Made by a program: the position numbers and the translations under genes
Origin: Yeosuana aquiaggeris
GTDB taxonomy: Bacteria > Bacteroidota > Bacteroidia > Flavobacteriales > Flavobacteriaceae
DNA length: 64,000 nucleotides
Assembly: GCF_044003965.1 (NCBI RefSeq)
Contig: NZ_JBAWKC010000001.1
Location: forward strand, 1,240,001 to 1,304,000
Reading direction: 5' to 3'
The notes under the pieces: generated by a model
What the model saw: the letters and a program-made list of their open reading frames with translations, nothing else
The model's database searches: none
Told to the model about the DNA's origin: nothing
Part shown: piece after piece, positions 24,921 through 34,592 of the stretch
Layout of the letters: the number at the start of each line of letters is the position of its first letter
Numbering within the stretch: position 1 is the first letter of the stretch

Positions 24921-27900
24921 ATGACTTTTAAAAACATTGTTTTCTTTGGTGTTGCAACAATCATTAGCTTTCAATTAAGCGCACAACAATCAGAAATTTT
25001 TACTAATGATTTGGCAGATTATCAAAAAGCATTAACGCTTTATAACAATCAGCAATATTTAGCTTCTCAATCATTGTTTGAATCTATTGAAAAAACATCG
25101 AAGGAAGATGCTTTACAGTCAGATTGTGCTTATTACATTGCCAATTGCGCAGTCAGATTAAACCAACAAAATGCTGATAAATTAATTGAAGACTTTGTAA
25201 AAAAATATCCAACAAGTACTAAATGCAATACGGCTTATGTTGATGTAGGCGATTATTATTATGAAAATTCAAAATATGCTTATGCCCGTAAATGGTATGC
25301 AAAGGTGAATGAAGAAGCTTTGTCTGGTAGGGAAATTGATAAATTTAATTTTAATAATGGGTATTCAGCATTTGCATCCAAGCAAAATAAAGACGCTAAA
25401 AAGTATTTGAGTCGTGTTGAAAACTCCAAAGAATATGGTTCTCAAGCGAAATATTATATTGGTTTCATGGCTTATGAAGGCGATGATTATACTCAGGCTA
25501 ATGCCTATTTTGAGCAGGTAAGCGATCAAGAAAAGTACAAGGAAAAGCTGTCTTATTATCAGGCCGATCTTAATTTTAAATTAGGAAAATTTGAAAAGGC
25601 TATTGAATTAGCAAAAGAAAGACTTGAGGTAAGTGATAGTAATGAAGTTTCTGAACTCTCAAAAATTATAGGCGAAAGTTATTTTAATTTAGAAAAATAT
25701 GCTGAAGCTATTCCTTATTTAAATCAATACAAAGGTAAAAATGGGAAATGGAATAACACTGATTTTTACCAATTAGGATATGCCTATTATAAACAAAAGG
25801 ATTATGAAAAGGCTATTTCAGAATTCAATAAAATAGTTGGAGGAAAAGATGCCACTGCACAAAATGCCTATTATCATTTAGGCGAAAGTTATATTAATCT
25901 TAATAAAAAACAAGAAGCACTAAATGCTTTTAGAAACGCATCACAAATGAGTTTTGATTTAAAAATTCAGGAAGATGCTTGGTTAAATTATGCTAAGATT
26001 AGTTATGAAATTGGAAATCCCTATCAATCAGCCTCTCAGGTTTTGTCAGATTATGTCGCTAAGTATCCAAATTCAACCCACAAGGAAGAATTGGAAACTC
26101 TTTTAATAGATAGTTATATAACCTCAAAAAATTATGTTGAAGCTTTAAAATTATTAGAAGGAAAAAGAAGTTTTGAAAATAAGGTTGCTTATCAGAAAGT
26201 TGCTTTTTATAGAGGAATTGAAATTTACAACGAGGGCAAATATGTAGATGCACGAGTGCTTTTTAGTCAATCCTTGAAAGAACCGAGAAATGATAAATAT
26301 ACCTCTAGAGCTACTTTTTGGAAAGCAGAAACAGAATATAATCTGACTAATTATGAAGAGGCATTAATTGGTTTCAAGCAATTTGAACAGCAAGCCGTTT
26401 CTAGGTCAACACCAGAATTTAAGAATTTAGATTATAATTTAGGATACACCTATTTTAAACTAAAAAACTATGAACCAGCCATTCGCTATTTTAATCAATT
26501 TATAGCTGGTAAAAAGGATGATAAAGTTAGATTGAATGATGCTTATTTGCGTTTAGGAGATTCGTATTTTGTATCAAGTGATTATAGTAAAGCCATTTCG
26601 GCGTACAACAATGCAAATAAGCTCAATGAGATAGATTCTGATTATGCTTTTTTTCAAAAGGCAATAAGTGCAGGTTATATTGGACAGGATGCAAAAAAGA
26701 TTTCTGAATTGGAGCAGTTTATCTCTGAATATAAAAGTTCTAAACTCAGGGATGACGCCATGTATGAATTAGGTAATTCTTATGTAAAAGCGAATCAAAC
26801 AGATAAGGCCTTACATATGTATAATCGTTTAAATGACGAATATAGAATGAGTTCATTCGTGTCAAAGTCCTTATTACGCCAAGGGTTGGTGTATTATAAT
26901 TCAAGTCAAAATGAACAAGCTTTAATTAAATTTAAAAAAGTAGCTGTTGATTTCCCCAATACACCAGAAGCGGCTCAAGCAGTTTCTACTGCGCGTTTAA
27001 TTTATATTGATTTAGGTCGTGTTAATGATTACGCCACCTGGGTGAAAACACTTGGTTATGTAGAAGTATCCGATTCAGATTTAGATAATGCTACTTATGA
27101 AGCAGCAGAGAAACAATATTTAGATAGTAATACTGAAAAGGCCATTACTCAATTTAACAATTATATTAATCAATTCTCAAATGGATTGCATGCTTTACAG
27201 GCTCATTTTTATTTAGCGCAATTGTATTATAAAAATGATTTGGGTTCAAATGCAGCTTCTCATTATAAATATGTGGTTGAAGCTTCTCAAAACGAGTTTA
27301 CAGAAGAGGCGTTACTGCGTTTATCACAATTTTATTTGGAAGGTAAAAACTATAAAGAATCCATGCCATTATTGTTAAGATTAGAGAAAGAAGCCAATTT
27401 TCCTCAAAATGTAGTATTTGCACAGTCTAATTTAATGAAGGCTAATTATCAATTAGAGAAATATAAAGAAGCCGTGACTTATGCTGAAAAAGTGTTATCA
27501 AATGTAAAAATTGATAACAAAATTGAGGCAGATGCCCATATTATAATGGCCCGTTCCGCTATGAAAACAGGTGATGAAATTAAAGCCAAAAGAAATTATG
27601 AAAAAGTTGAAAAAGTGGCTACAGGTGAAATGGCTGCTGAAGCGTTATATTATAATGCCTATTTTAAAAACAAAGAAGGAAAATATGAAGCCTCTAATAC
27701 GACAGTTCAAAAATTAGCTAAAGATTTTTCAGGGTATAAATTTTACAGCGCTAAAGGGTTAGTTCTTATGGCTAAGAATTTTTATGCTCTTAAGGATGCC
27801 TATCAAGCAACTTATATCTTACAGAGTGTCATTGAAAACTTTAAAGAATTTGAAGAAGTAGTGTCTGAAGCCCAATCAGAATTAAATAGTATAAAGGCTG

Positions 27901-27941
27901 AAGAATCAAAAACAAATGCCTCTATTAAAACTAAAGATTAA
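24921..27941 (+). CDS. Large periplasmic TPR protein
   Basis: The 1006 residues comprise a signal peptide (1-21, ending QLSAQ) and then TPR units nearly end to end (about 30-980), many with the A-x-x-Y-Y/A-x-x-x-Y-x-K signature. A short Lys-rich tail closes it. There is no catalytic motif. It is probably a periplasmic or outer-membrane-associated scaffold. It is followed at 40 bp by an outer-membrane barrel gene, so the two probably form one unit. It is divergent from the ftsE unit. Confidence 0.85.
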   Translation: MTFKNIVFFGVATIISFQLSAQQSEIFTNDLADYQKALTLYNNQQYLASQSLFESIEKTSKEDALQSDCAYYIANCAVRLNQQNADKLIEDFVKKYPTSTKCNTAYVDVGDYYYENSKYAYARKWYAKVNEEALSGREIDKFNFNNGYSAFASKQNKDAKKYLSRVENSKEYGSQAKYYIGFMAYEGDDYTQANAYFEQVSDQEKYKEKLSYYQADLNFKLGKFEKAIELAKERLEVSDSNEVSELSKIIGESYFNLEKYAEAIPYLNQYKGKNGKWNNTDFYQLGYAYYKQKDYEKAISEFNKIVGGKDATAQNAYYHLGESYINLNKKQEALNAFRNASQMSFDLKIQEDAWLNYAKISYEIGNPYQSASQVLSDYVAKYPNSTHKEELETLLIDSYITSKNYVEALKLLEGKRSFENKVAYQKVAFYRGIEIYNEGKYVDARVLFSQSLKEPRNDKYTSRATFWKAETEYNLTNYEEALIGFKQFEQQAVSRSTPEFKNLDYNLGYTYFKLKNYEPAIRYFNQFIAGKKDDKVRLNDAYLRLGDSYFVSSDYSKAISAYNNANKLNEIDSDYAFFQKAISAGYIGQDAKKISELEQFISEYKSSKLRDDAMYELGNSYVKANQTDKALHMYNRLNDEYRMSSFVSKSLLRQGLVYYNSSQNEQALIKFKKVAVDFPNTPEAAQAVSTARLIYIDLGRVNDYATWVKTLGYVEVSDSDLDNATYEAAEKQYLDSNTEKAITQFNNYINQFSNGLHALQAHFYLAQLYYKNDLGSNAASHYKYVVEASQNEFTEEALLRLSQFYLEGKNYKESMPLLLRLEKEANFPQNVVFAQSNLMKANYQLEKYKEAVTYAEKVLSNVKIDNKIEADAHIIMARSAMKTGDEIKAKRNYEKVEKVATGEMAAEALYYNAYFKNKEGKYEASNTTVQKLAKDFSGYKFYSAKGLVLMAKNFYALKDAYQATYILQSVIENFKEFEEVVSEAQSELNSIKAEESKTNASIKTKD

Positions 27942-27981
27942 TTTTTTCATCAATCATAAATCAAATCAAACAACAAAACCT

Positions 27982-29703
27982 ATGCGCAAGCACTTGAATA
28001 AAATAATATTAACCGTTTTAGCATTCAGTTCTACACTTGTGTTTTCTCAAGAAAAGGACACTATTGGTACTGGTGTTATTAATGTTGTAAAACCCTATAC
28101 ACCAACAATTTCAGATGCCTTTAAGGTTAAGGAAGTTCCCTCAATTGATGACGAAGAAACAAGTACTAAAAAGGAAATAAAATATAATATCTTCTCTTTT
28201 CCGGTCGCATCAACATTTACGCCGGCAAAAGGAAAAGCTGCTATTGTTGAGAAAGATAAACCTTCAAAATTATTCGATAATTATGCTTCTGTGGGCGTTG
28301 GAACTTATACCTCCATTTTAGGTGAAGTTTATTTGAATCACGCTATCAGCCGGTCGCAAAGTGTTGGTGGTTATTTTAGGCATCATTCTTCACAAGGGGG
28401 TATTCCAGATTTACTTTTAGATGATAATTTTTCAGATTCAAAGGTCAATGTAAATTATGCCAATAGGTTAAGAGATTTAACATGGACTGCTGAAGGGGGT
28501 TTTCAACAACAACAATTTAACTGGTATGGATTGCCACAGGCTATGGTTGACGAAGCAAGTACTAATAATATTAAAGGCGGCCATTCGTTTTTTGGAGCTC
28601 ATTTTGGGAGTGATGTCACTTTTGAAAACACGTATATTAATTCAGGAAGTTTCTTATTCAGACGTTTTGGTGATAATCAAGGTTCGGGAGAAAACAGATT
28701 TGTTGTAAAATCGACTTTTGATATTCCTGTTAACCAAGAAGAAATTTCAACCGATGTTGTTTTTGATTATTTAGGGGGTTCTTTTGATAGAAATTATATG
28801 ACGGCTGATGAATTAAAATATGCTAATTTTCAAATTGGAGTAACGTCAAAGTATGAATTTAAACAGGATGATTTAAGTATCTCTTTAGGGCTGTCATTGT
28901 TTTATTTAAATGATAACGAAGCTAGTGAGAGTAATTTTTATATTTATCCTAATGTGACCGCTTCCTATAGGTTGGTCAATGATATTTTAATAGCTTATGG
29001 GGGCATAAAAGGAGGATTAATTCAAAACTCCTATTATGATTTTGCTTCTGAAAATCCATTTGTTTCACCAACCTTAATTATTAAACCAACAGATCAATTG
29101 TATAATGCTTACGTTGGTTTACAAGGTAAAGTATCAAGTAACATGAGTTATAATATAAGTGGGAAATATGTAGCAGATAGGAATAAGGCCCTTTTTATAA
29201 ATAATGAAATTACTGCTACTTCTCAAAACTATTCCTACGGAAACTCGTTTGGAATTGTTTATGATGATGTAGATACTTTTAGTTTTGCCGGAGAAATAAA
29301 TGTAGATGTTAATAGAAATTTTAAATTGGGAATTAAAGCTGAATATTTCAGCTATGCCACAGGTGCGCAAAACGAAGCATGGAATTTGCCGGATATGAAA
29401 GGGTCTCTGTTCTTAGATTATCAAATAGATGAGCATTGGTTTACGGGTGCTAATTTATTTTATACAGGAGAAAGAAAAGATCAGTTCTATCTGAATAATC
29501 CTTTAATTGCTTCAACACCATTTACGGTAACACTTGAGAGTTTTTTTGATGCCAATTTGCATTTGGGCTATCACGTTAATGAGCAATTATCCATATATGC
29601 AAAGGGCAATAATTTAGCTAATAAAGGTTATGAGCGCTGGCAAAATTTTCCAGTGCAGAGTATTCAGTTTTTAGCCGGGGCGACCTATAAGTTTGATTTT
29701 TAA
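27982..29703 (+). CDS. Outer-membrane beta-barrel protein without plug
   Basis: From the ATG at 27982 (MRKHLNKIILTVLAFSSTLVF, clear signal peptide) the protein has 573 residues. An upstream in-frame ATG at 27916 would overlap the TPR gene and spoil the signal. A short periplasmic N-terminal part (VINVVKPYTPTISDAFKVKE, about 33-52) resembles the start of flavobacterial proteins loosely called TonB-dependent receptors. Then come amphipathic strands to a C-terminal aromatic (TYKFDF-stop), as in barrels inserted by BamA. No plug domain is present. The partner is probably the TPR protein. Confidence 0.75.
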   Translation: MRKHLNKIILTVLAFSSTLVFSQEKDTIGTGVINVVKPYTPTISDAFKVKEVPSIDDEETSTKKEIKYNIFSFPVASTFTPAKGKAAIVEKDKPSKLFDNYASVGVGTYTSILGEVYLNHAISRSQSVGGYFRHHSSQGGIPDLLLDDNFSDSKVNVNYANRLRDLTWTAEGGFQQQQFNWYGLPQAMVDEASTNNIKGGHSFFGAHFGSDVTFENTYINSGSFLFRRFGDNQGSGENRFVVKSTFDIPVNQEEISTDVVFDYLGGSFDRNYMTADELKYANFQIGVTSKYEFKQDDLSISLGLSLFYLNDNEASESNFYIYPNVTASYRLVNDILIAYGGIKGGLIQNSYYDFASENPFVSPTLIIKPTDQLYNAYVGLQGKVSSNMSYNISGKYVADRNKALFINNEITATSQNYSYGNSFGIVYDDVDTFSFAGEINVDVNRNFKLGIKAEYFSYATGAQNEAWNLPDMKGSLFLDYQIDEHWFTGANLFYTGERKDQFYLNNPLIASTPFTVTLESFFDANLHLGYHVNEQLSIYAKGNNLANKGYERWQNFPVQSIQFLAGATYKFDF

Positions 29704-29729
29704 TCTGCTAAATCTTAAAGAATAATAAG

Positions 29730-29755
29730 AAGCGTTCAATTTTGAACGCTTTTTG
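29730..29755 (+). terminator. Terminator after the TPR-barrel unit
   Basis: The perfect stem AAGCGTTCAA/TTGAACGCTT, with a very short AT loop, is followed by a T-run. Confidence 0.8.
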
Positions 29756-29784
29756 TATTTTTACATCAATTCAATAAATATAAA

Positions 29785-31440
29785 ATGAAAAAGTATCTTT
29801 TAATTTTTGTTGTCATTGCAATAGTCTCCTGTAAGAAAAAAATTGAAGTGGATTCAATTTATGTAAACGCCAATGTCTATACTGTAAATTCAAATTTTGA
29901 AAAAGCAGAAGCATTTGCTATTAAAGATGGAAAATTTGTTGAAGTTGGCAATGCTAAGGATATTCAAGGAAAGTATTTTTCAAAGAATGTTACGGATGTG
30001 GATGGACAAACTATTGTTCCAGGATTTATAGATGCCCATTGCCATTTTTTAAGTTTAGGGCAGTTACAACAGCGGGTTAATTTAGTCGGTACTTTGAGTT
30101 TTGAGGAGGTTGTTAACCGAGTTGTTGAATTTCAAGAAAAATATAATTTGCCACAAATTAAGGGCAGAGGTTGGGATCAAAATGATTGGGAGAATAAGGA
30201 AATGCCGTCAAAAACACTATTAGATAATTTATTTCCAGACACTCCTATTGCTTTAACCCGTATAGATGGACATGCTGTTTTATGCAATCAAGCAGCTTTA
30301 GATTTGGGTAAAGTAACTATTGATAGTAAAATTGACGGTGGTGAAGTTGTTATTAAAAACGGTGAATTGACCGGTGTTTTAATAGATAATGCAGAGCAAT
30401 TAATTGAAAAAAACTGGCCAAAGGCAACCTCTATGGAACTCATAGATGCTTTATTGAAAGCTCAGGATATTTGTTTAAGTAATGGTCTCACATCATTGTC
30501 TGATGCCGGCCCCGATATTTTTACATCCCCATGGATTGAAACAATAAATGTTATCGATAGCTTACAAAAATCCGAAGATTTAAAGATTAGATTATATATG
30601 ATGGTTCCCGGAACTGAACAAAACCTAAATTATTTTTTGGATAAAGGAATTATTAAAACGAATAAACTTAATGTTCGTTCCTTTAAATTTTATGCTGATG
30701 GTGCTTTAGGTTCACGTGGCGCGTTATTAAGAAATCCATATCATGATAATAATCATTCATTTGGGCTTCCGGTAATGTCAGCTGAGGATATTAAATCAGG
30801 CGCCATGAGAATCGCTAATTCAGAATATCAAATGAATACCCATGCTATTGGAGATTCAGCCAATCATGCCGTGTTGAATATTTACAAAAATGTTTTGGAA
30901 GGTAAAGAGGGCAGACGTTGGAGAATAGAACATGCTCAAGTAATCTCTCCAGACGATTTTGAGTTATTTAGCGATATTATACCTTCGGTGCAACCAACAC
31001 ATGCCACCAGTGATATGTATTGGGCAGAAGATAGATTAGGTCATGACCGTATCAAAGGCGCTTATGCCTTTAAAGATTTATTAAATAAATATGGAAAAGT
31101 AGCTTTAGGAACTGATTTCCCTGTGGAACAGGTGAGTCCGTTTTTAACCTTTTATGCCGCAGTTTCTAGACAGGATTTAAAAGGATATCCAAAAGAGGGG
31201 TTTCAAAAGGAAAATGCGTTGACCAGAGAAGAAACCTTAAAAGGCATGACTATTTGGGCGGCTTATTCAAACTTTGAAGAACATGAAAAAGGAAGTATAG
31301 AAGCAGGCAAATTTGCAGATTTCATAATTCTGGATAAAAATATTATGGAAGCTCCTGAAGATGAAATACCAAACATAAAAGTAATAAATACAGTTATAGA
31401 TGGTCAATCTGTTTATGGTAAAGACAACTTAGCTAAATAA
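29785..31440 (+). CDS. YtcJ-like amidohydrolase lipoprotein
   Basis: The 551 residues begin with a lipoprotein signal whose lipobox is IVSC (Cys16). The rest is a metal-dependent amidohydrolase of the Amidohydro_3/YtcJ type: the metal-binding HCH motif is in FIDAHCHFLSLG (His85, His87), with HAIGDSANHAVL, RIEHAQVI and GTDFPVEQ further on. It is probably a periplasmic hydrolase of amide or ester bonds with unknown substrate. It ends 28 bp inside the convergent methyltransferase gene. Confidence 0.85.
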   Translation: MKKYLLIFVVIAIVSCKKKIEVDSIYVNANVYTVNSNFEKAEAFAIKDGKFVEVGNAKDIQGKYFSKNVTDVDGQTIVPGFIDAHCHFLSLGQLQQRVNLVGTLSFEEVVNRVVEFQEKYNLPQIKGRGWDQNDWENKEMPSKTLLDNLFPDTPIALTRIDGHAVLCNQAALDLGKVTIDSKIDGGEVVIKNGELTGVLIDNAEQLIEKNWPKATSMELIDALLKAQDICLSNGLTSLSDAGPDIFTSPWIETINVIDSLQKSEDLKIRLYMMVPGTEQNLNYFLDKGIIKTNKLNVRSFKFYADGALGSRGALLRNPYHDNNHSFGLPVMSAEDIKSGAMRIANSEYQMNTHAIGDSANHAVLNIYKNVLEGKEGRRWRIEHAQVISPDDFELFSDIIPSVQPTHATSDMYWAEDRLGHDRIKGAYAFKDLLNKYGKVALGTDFPVEQVSPFLTFYAAVSRQDLKGYPKEGFQKENALTREETLKGMTIWAAYSNFEEHEKGSIEAGKFADFIILDKNIMEAPEDEIPNIKVINTVIDGQSVYGKDNLAK

Positions 31441-32114
31441 TCAAAATGGTCCCCTTCTAAAATAAGTTCACAGCTGAGTCCAATGGTTTCACAAGCTAAT
31501 TTCAAAGTGTCAAAATCTAAGTATAGCCATTTCATAGGGGTTTCTTTTTCGCCTTTATAACTTAAAAAATAATCAAGTTCTCCATAGTAATTGGCATGTG
31601 CATCAATCCAGAATCCACCATCATCATCTTCATACATGTATTTAATATCTGAAGAGTCTATTAAAATTTGTCCTTGCGGATTGAGTAATGATTTTAAATG
31701 GGTTAGGTATTTTGAAACCTGAGACAATTCTTGAAAAATACCGGTGCCATTCATGAGGAGTAAAATAGTATCAAAGGTTTCTGTTTCATTCAGAATATTT
31801 TTTACTTCTACATTTTTTAAACCTCTCAGTTTACATACTTCAATGGCGCCTTTTGAGATATCAATGCTTTTTAATTGAAACCCTTTTTCTTGAAGATATA
31901 AACTATGACTTCCCGCGCCACAACCGACATCAAGAATTGATCCTTTTACTAATTTTATGGCTTTTTGCTCAAGTTTTGGCATGTCCTTGAAGTCTCTGAA
32001 AAGATAGGAGATTGGAAGGATATCATCATCAGAAATATTTGTAGAGGTAATGATATCTTCAGTAAATTCACCTTTTTGAAAATCTAAAAGCGCTTGCCCA
32101 AATAAATCCTTCAT
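31413..32114 (-). CDS. Class I SAM-dependent methyltransferase
   Basis: From the ATG at 32114 (MKDLFGQALLDF) the protein has 233 residues. A longer reading from 32183 would run into the divergent gene and is unlikely. The SAM-binding motif I is ILDVGCGAGSHSLYL, followed by an acidic motif II (LKSIDISKGAIEVCK). The C-terminal half matches small UbiE/Tam-like enzymes, but the substrate is unknown. The 3' end overlaps the amidohydrolase gene by 28 bp, tail to tail. Confidence 0.82.
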   Translation of the reverse strand: MKDLFGQALLDFQKGEFTEDIITSTNISDDDILPISYLFRDFKDMPKLEQKAIKLVKGSILDVGCGAGSHSLYLQEKGFQLKSIDISKGAIEVCKLRGLKNVEVKNILNETETFDTILLLMNGTGIFQELSQVSKYLTHLKSLLNPQGQILIDSSDIKYMYEDDDGGFWIDAHANYYGELDYFLSYKGEKETPMKWLYLDFDTLKLACETIGLSCELILEGDHFDYLAKLSLP

Positions 32115-32123
32115 TAAAAATAG

Positions 32124-32131
32124 TATTTTTG
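32124..32131 (+). promoter_or_regulatory. Predicted -7 element of the YkgJ gene
   Basis: TATTTTTG lies only 4 bp before the ATG at 32136, which would give a near-leaderless transcript. It matches TANNTTTG. Confidence 0.4.
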
Positions 32132-32135
32132 CGCC

Positions 32136-32627
32136 ATGCAAGACTTTATAAATAATCTCCCTAAGCTGGCCAAAGATAAGCATAACGAAAACAAAAAATT
32201 CTTTGATAAGCTAAAAAAGAAAACACCAAAGAATTTGGATTATATCATGCAGGAGTTACATGAACAGGAATTTGAACGTACCGATTGTTTGAAATGTGCC
32301 AATTGCTGTAAAACTACAGGTCCATTATTTACTGATAAAGATATTGAGCGGATTTCAAAACATTTTAAGTTGAAGCCACAGCAATTTATAAGTCAGTATT
32401 TGCGCATGGATGAGGAGAATGATTATGTGTTACAAAATGTGCCCTGTGCCTTTTTAAGTGCTGATAATTATTGCTCAATTTATGAAGTAAGACCCAAGGC
32501 TTGTAGTGAGTTTCCTCATACCGACAGAAAAAAGTTTCAACAAATATCAAACCTTACATTGAAAAATGTGGCTATTTGCCCGGCGGCCTTTAATATCGTT
32601 GAAGAGATGAAGAAGTTGATAAAGTGA
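32136..32627 (+). CDS. YkgJ-family cysteine-cluster protein
   Basis: The 163 residues contain the CxxCxxCC cluster (Cys51, 54, 57, 58), followed by C104, C113 and C123 in a PCAFL...YCSIYEVRPKACSEFP arrangement. This is the zinc- or iron-binding YkgJ/UPF0153 layout; the biochemical role of the family is not settled. It is soluble and cytoplasmic, divergent from the methyltransferase gene (21 bp between starts). Confidence 0.85.
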   Translation: MQDFINNLPKLAKDKHNENKKFFDKLKKKTPKNLDYIMQELHEQEFERTDCLKCANCCKTTGPLFTDKDIERISKHFKLKPQQFISQYLRMDEENDYVLQNVPCAFLSADNYCSIYEVRPKACSEFPHTDRKKFQQISNLTLKNVAICPAAFNIVEEMKKLIK

Positions 32628-32632
32628 ACTAT

Positions 32633-32640
32633 TATTTTTG
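32633..32640 (+). promoter_or_regulatory. Predicted -7 element of the desaturase-like gene
   Basis: TATTTTTG, 16 bp before the ATG at 32657, matches TANNTTTG. Confidence 0.4.
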
Positions 32641-32656
32641 TTATATTTAAAAATTA

Positions 32657-33502
32657 ATGATAGATGCTATGCAAGAATTTTTAAATTATTTTGAGACCAT
32701 ACCTTCTTTACATAGAAGCTTGATTTTAGTGGGTGGTTTAACATTTTTCTGGGTTTTAGAAGGTGCAGTTCCTTTATTTAAATTCAAATATAAAAAGTGG
32801 AGGCATGCCATTCCTAATTTATTTTTTACTGTAACCACCATCATCATCAATTTTGTCTTGGCCTTTCTATTGTTAATGTCGGCGGATTGGGTCATGGCGA
32901 ACAATTTTGGAATTCTTAATTGGTTGCCGGAATTGCCACTATGGTTATATATCATTTTAGGGGTTTTGTTTATGGATTTTTTCGGGGCTTATTTACCGCA
33001 TTTTATGGAGCACAAAGTGAAATCTTTGTGGATGATTCATTTAGTGCATCATACAGATCACAATGTTGATACAACCACGGCTAACAGACATCATCCTTTA
33101 GAAAGTGTTATTCGTTTTGCATTTACACTATTTGGGGTATTTGTGATAGGAGTACCAATGGGAATTGTCATGTTATATCAGTCTATGTCATTAGTGGCGA
33201 CACAATTTACACATGCCAATATAAAGCTACCTAAGCAAATTGATAAAGTACTGAGTTATTTTTTGGTTTCACCAGATATGCATAAAGTGCATCATCATTA
33301 TGTGTTGCCTTATACGGATTCTAATTATGGAAATATTTTTTCAATATGGGATCGTTTATTGGGAACCTACAGGCATTTAGATAGAGAAAAACTGGTATAT
33401 GGTGTTGATGTATTTCCTGATGAGGTTGAAAATGGACAAATCACTAATTTACTGAAACAACCTTTTCAAAAATATAAAAGACCAACCATTATTAATCCAT
33501 AA
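32657..33502 (+). CDS. Sterol-desaturase-family membrane di-iron enzyme
   Basis: The 281 residues have four or five hydrophobic segments (21-40, 55-80, 93-112, about 160-180) and the histidine clusters of the fatty-acid hydroxylase superfamily: HFMEH (115-119), HLVHH (128-132), NRHHP (144-147) and MHKVHHH near residue 215. These bind two irons for O2-dependent hydroxylation or desaturation of a lipid. The substrate is unknown. Its 3' end overlaps the convergent serine hydrolase gene by 11 bp. Confidence 0.83.
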   Translation: MIDAMQEFLNYFETIPSLHRSLILVGGLTFFWVLEGAVPLFKFKYKKWRHAIPNLFFTVTTIIINFVLAFLLLMSADWVMANNFGILNWLPELPLWLYIILGVLFMDFFGAYLPHFMEHKVKSLWMIHLVHHTDHNVDTTTANRHHPLESVIRFAFTLFGVFVIGVPMGIVMLYQSMSLVATQFTHANIKLPKQIDKVLSYFLVSPDMHKVHHHYVLPYTDSNYGNIFSIWDRLLGTYRHLDREKLVYGVDVFPDEVENGQITNLLKQPFQKYKRPTIINP

Positions 33503-34571
33503 AGTACCATTCTAACTGATTTGCAAATTCTTTCATATTCACTCCAGTGAGATTCGTGAGAACCGTTATTACGAGTTCTTCTTCAGGGTAAATTAATAAA
33601 ATACTTGATGCTCCTATACCACCACCGGTATGATAATATTTAGGTGTGCCATTTTTTGATTTTTCAACAGAAAAACCAATGCCATAGCCCGTTTTATAAC
33701 CATTATTCAATTTTTGACTGGTTACAATTTCAGAAACAGCTTGTTTAGATACTATTTTTGGGTTAATTATTTCATTTCCAAATTTGATGATATCTTCTGA
33801 AGTAGATAAAAACCCACCACTGGCAGCTTTATATCCGTTTGCAACAGGTTTGGCCACAACCGGTCCATTCATTACTGAAGAACTATAAAACTGGGATTTG
33901 TTAGGAATTTTATTTTCTGAATCATCAACCATGGAATGAGACATTCCTAAGGGTCTGAAAATGGAATCGCTTACGAAAGTGGCATAAGGCAGCTTGGATG
34001 TCTTTTGAATAATTTCACTTAATAAAACGTATCCAGGAGAACTATAATTATATTCTGTGCCAGGTTCAAATAACAAAGGATCATCTTTGAAAAGAGATAA
34101 ACCATCTGTGATACTCATTTTTTTGTTTAAAGCATATTCACTGTCATTCTTATAATGTCTAATACCAGCAATATTTCCACCTAATTGACGTACCGTAAAA
34201 TCATAATTTTTCTTTGGGTAATCATGCAGATATTTATAGATACCAGTGTCTAAATCAATTACTTTATCATCTGCTAATTTAACCAATGCAACGGCCGTTA
34301 TTGATTTAGAAATACTGGCAATTCTAAAGATGGTCTTGTTTGGTTTCACTCGTTTTTTTGGCTTTAAACTGGCATAACCAAAACCTTTTGACCAAATAAG
34401 TTTTCCATGTCTGGAAACAGAAATGGCCATACCAGGAATATGATTGGTTTTTAAAAATTCTTTCGCTATTTTTTTTGCAGTTTTTGGTTTAACTTCTGGA
34501 GGCTTCTCAGTTGTTTGACTAAAACCAAAAGAACTTAAAGCCAGCATGATGAATGCCATAATCTTTTTCAT
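33492..34571 (-). CDS. Serine hydrolase, class C beta-lactamase fold
   Basis: The 359 residues begin with a signal peptide (about 1-18). Penicillin-binding-like motifs are SxxK with Ser86/Lys89 (IASISKS), a YSS at 176-178 where YSN is usual, and HTGGG near residue 315 in place of KTG. It is probably a periplasmic D-alanyl-peptidase, esterase or AmpH-like enzyme rather than a lactamase. It lies 21 bp downstream of the NamZ-like gene, so the pair is likely an operon in peptidoglycan turnover. Confidence 0.83.
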   Translation of the reverse strand: MKKIMAFIMLALSSFGFSQTTEKPPEVKPKTAKKIAKEFLKTNHIPGMAISVSRHGKLIWSKGFGYASLKPKKRVKPNKTIFRIASISKSITAVALVKLADDKVIDLDTGIYKYLHDYPKKNYDFTVRQLGGNIAGIRHYKNDSEYALNKKMSITDGLSLFKDDPLLFEPGTEYNYSSPGYVLLSEIIQKTSKLPYATFVSDSIFRPLGMSHSMVDDSENKIPNKSQFYSSSVMNGPVVAKPVANGYKAASGGFLSTSEDIIKFGNEIINPKIVSKQAVSEIVTSQKLNNGYKTGYGIGFSVEKSKNGTPKYYHTGGGIGASSILLIYPEEELVITVLTNLTGVNMKEFANQLEWYFMD

Positions 34572-34592
34572 TTAAGCTATTATTTTTGTTAC

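Noticed and set aside
24921..27941. Tandem DNA repeats in the TPR gene
   Set aside because: The repeats are at protein level and diverged; no direct DNA repeat seen.
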